Assembly (NCBI GenBank): GCA_013414705.1
Contig: CP058705.1
Location: 196,614-206,061 of the forward strand
Direction of reading: 5' to 3'
DNA from: Defluviicoccus sp.
GTDB taxonomy: Bacteria; Pseudomonadota; Alphaproteobacteria; Rhodospirillales; Defluviicoccaceae
Length of the DNA stretch: 9,448 nucleotides
Of the stretch, positions 8,025 through 9,448 are shown one piece after another; the stretch's first letter is position 1, and every line of letters begins with the position of its first letter. The notes beneath the pieces were generated by a model, which worked only from the letters and a program-made list of their open reading frames with translations, did not search any database and was not told the DNA's origin. The translations under genes were made by a program, and so were the position numbers.

Positions 8025-9448
8025 ATGGCCGATCGTAACCTCGCCATCCGCCTTGCGGTGATCGACGGTGGCAAGGTGAAGGCCGAGCTGCGTGATGTGG
8101 GCGATAGTGGTGCCCGTGCCCTGCAGCGGATCGAGGAGGCATCGCGTCCGGCGTCGCGCGCGCTCCACGCGCTGGACGGGGTCGCCGGTGGACTGCGGGG
8201 TGGGCTCGAAGAGATGGCGGGACAAGCCGGCGCTGTCGGCGCCGGCCTGACGCGCATCGGCCCGGCCGGTCTGGCGGCAGCGGCTGCGATCGGTGCGGTC
8301 ACGCTCGGACTGAAGCGCAGCCTGGAGGAAGCCGCCAAAGCCGACCAGTCGTACCGGCGGCTGGAGGCGGTGCTGCGGGCGACCGGTCATGCGTCAGGGC
8401 TGACCGCGGAGCAGATCGCTGATTTTGCCGATGGCATCGAGCGCTCGACGCTGGCCACCGGCGAGGATGTACAGGACGCCGCATCGATCCTGGCGACCTT
8501 CCGGTCGATCGCGGGCGAGACCTTCACCCGCACCCTCGGCTTGGCGCAGGACATGTCCGCGGTGTTCGGACAGGATCTGTCCGGTGCGGCCATCCAGCTG
8601 GGCAAGGCGCTGGAGGACCCGATCGACGGCCTGACGGCGCTGCGCCGGGTCGGTGTGTCGTTCTCGGAGACGCAGAAGGAGCTGATCCGCACCCTGGTCG
8701 AAACCGGCCAGACCGCCGAGGCGCAGCGGGTGATCCTGGATGCGCTGGAACAGCAGGTGGGCGGTGCCGGTGCGGCGGAAGCGAGCGGCCTGCGCGGAGC
8801 GACCAACCGGCTGGAGGATGCCTGGGGCAACCTGCTGGAAGTCATCGGCCGCACGCCGGCAATCACCTCCATCGCACAGGGTGCACTCGACCTGCTCTCC
8901 GGGACGATCGAGGGTCTTGCGTCGACGCTCGACGACGATCCGATCGGCCAGCGCATCGTCACGGCAACGGCTGAGCTGACGAGGGCCCGCGACGAACTGG
9001 CACGGCTGGAGGTGGGCGGACCAGGCACACCGATGCTGGGCCAGCGCTTGACGCTCGACGAGCAGCGCCAGCGGGTGGCGGGCCTCGAACAGGAACTGGC
9101 GACGCTCGCCCGCATCGGCGAGGCCGAGGCCGAAGCGGCGCGACAGGAACTCGAACGCGCCGAGGCGGGCCGGCTGGCCGCCGAAGTGGAACGCCGCGCC
9201 GATGCACTCTCTGCACAGCGCAGCCAGCTGGCGAAGGCGCTGGATCAGCTGGCGACCGGCCCCGCCGAGCGCATCGCGCAGGTGAACCGCGAACTCGCCG
9301 AGACCAGGCAGCGCCTGGAGGCGCTCCGGGCGCCGGATGGCGGCAACGCGGACGACCTCGACGCGGCGATGCGTCAGGCGGAGGAGATTGCCCGGCGCAA
9401 GATCGCGGCGATCAACCAGCCGCTGGAGGAAGCGGCTAAGCGCGCGCG
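8025..9448 (+). CDS. Phage tail tape measure protein, N-terminal part (runs off the window)
   Basis: An uninterrupted frame runs from ATG 8025 (MADRNLAIRLAVIDGGKVKA) to the window end, 474 complete codons with no stop. GAAGG (8011-8015) is its ribosome binding site, and it begins 12 bp after the chaperone extension stops. Tape measure proteins set tail length and are threaded through the tail tube. Visible features are an N-terminal helical region, an Ala/Gly-rich hydrophobic stretch (GPAGLAAAAAIGAVTLGL, about residues 80-97), the SLEEAAKADQSYRRLEAVLR block, and LATFRSIAGETFTRTLGLAQ with SGAAIQLGKALEDPIDGLTA, characteristic of the prophage tail length tape measure domain (residues about 100-280). 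A long heptad-rich coiled coil (QELERAEAGRLAAEVERRAD and following) covers about residues 305-474. No frameshift is visible. Confidence 0.88.
   Translation, partial: MADRNLAIRLAVIDGGKVKAELRDVGDSGARALQRIEEASRPASRALHALDGVAGGLRGGLEEMAGQAGAVGAGLTRIGPAGLAAAAAIGAVTLGLKRSLEEAAKADQSYRRLEAVLRATGHASGLTAEQIADFADGIERSTLATGEDVQDAASILATFRSIAGETFTRTLGLAQDMSAVFGQDLSGAAIQLGKALEDPIDGLTALRRVGVSFSETQKELIRTLVETGQTAEAQRVILDALEQQVGGAGAAEASGLRGATNRLEDAWGNLLEVIGRTPAITSIAQGALDLLSGTIEGLASTLDDDPIGQRIVTATAELTRARDELARLEVGGPGTPMLGQRLTLDEQRQRVAGLEQELATLARIGEAEAEAARQELERAEAGRLAAEVERRADALSAQRSQLAKALDQLATGPAERIAQVNRELAETRQRLEALRAPDGGNADDLDAAMRQAEEIARRKIAAINQPLEEAAKRA

Noticed and set aside
8387..9115. 242-codon open frame on the minus strand
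   Set aside because: It is antisense to the tape measure coding region, is Ser/Arg/Pro-rich as expected from the complement of GC-rich coding DNA, and has no recognisable domain.

Overview
This window is high-GC DNA, most likely from an alphaproteobacterium; the GC-rich codon use and the style of the phage tail proteins suggest this, but it is inference and nothing here fixes the taxon. The backbone is the tail-morphogenesis stretch of a siphophage-like prophage on the + strand: the end of a tail tube gene (1-504), a tail assembly chaperone (7298-7720) with a textbook -1 ribosomal frameshift signal and a downstream T-like extension (to 8012), and the first 475 or so codons of a tape measure protein (8025 to the window end).

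The tube and chaperone genes normally sit next to each other. Here about 6.8 kb of mostly minus-strand DNA lies between them. Without its insertion sequences the insert is about 3.75 kb and carries two genes. The first is a SIR2-family (NAD-binding, defence-type) gene that appears to encode two SIR2-like domains in tandem (5716 down to 715). The second is a multi-pass membrane protein resembling lycopene-cyclase-domain proteins (7118 down to 5988), which is broken by three in-frame stop codons. The stretches 505-714, 5717-5987 and 7119-7297 hold no gene I can support, apart from the chaperone ribosome binding site.

The SIR2 gene is split by an IS3-family element (1679-4700, TSD CTC). That element is itself interrupted by a second copy of the same element in the opposite orientation (2795-4305, TSD CGG). 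The nesting resolves to the base: removing the inner element and one CGG rebuilds an intact end of orfB, and removing the outer element and one CTC rejoins the two SIR2 halves.

Single- and two-base indels recur across the window: in the SIR2 gene, in both IS copies and in the chaperone extension. In the stretches I compared, the two IS copies differ by small indels and not substitutions. This looks more like residual sequencing or assembly error than decay. The indels in the SIR2 gene sum to zero, and the rejoined gene is exactly 1977 nt (659 codons). The membrane-protein gene differs: it stays in one frame throughout but has three nonsense codons, so its decay looks genuine.

The most interesting candidate system is the tandem SIR2 protein. 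It pairs an apparently intact SIR2 domain with a degenerate one that lacks the usual histidine, and it lies antisense inside a prophage tail operon directly beside a tail tube gene. A link to tail-tube-sensing defence sirtuins (DSR2-type) is a hypothesis only.
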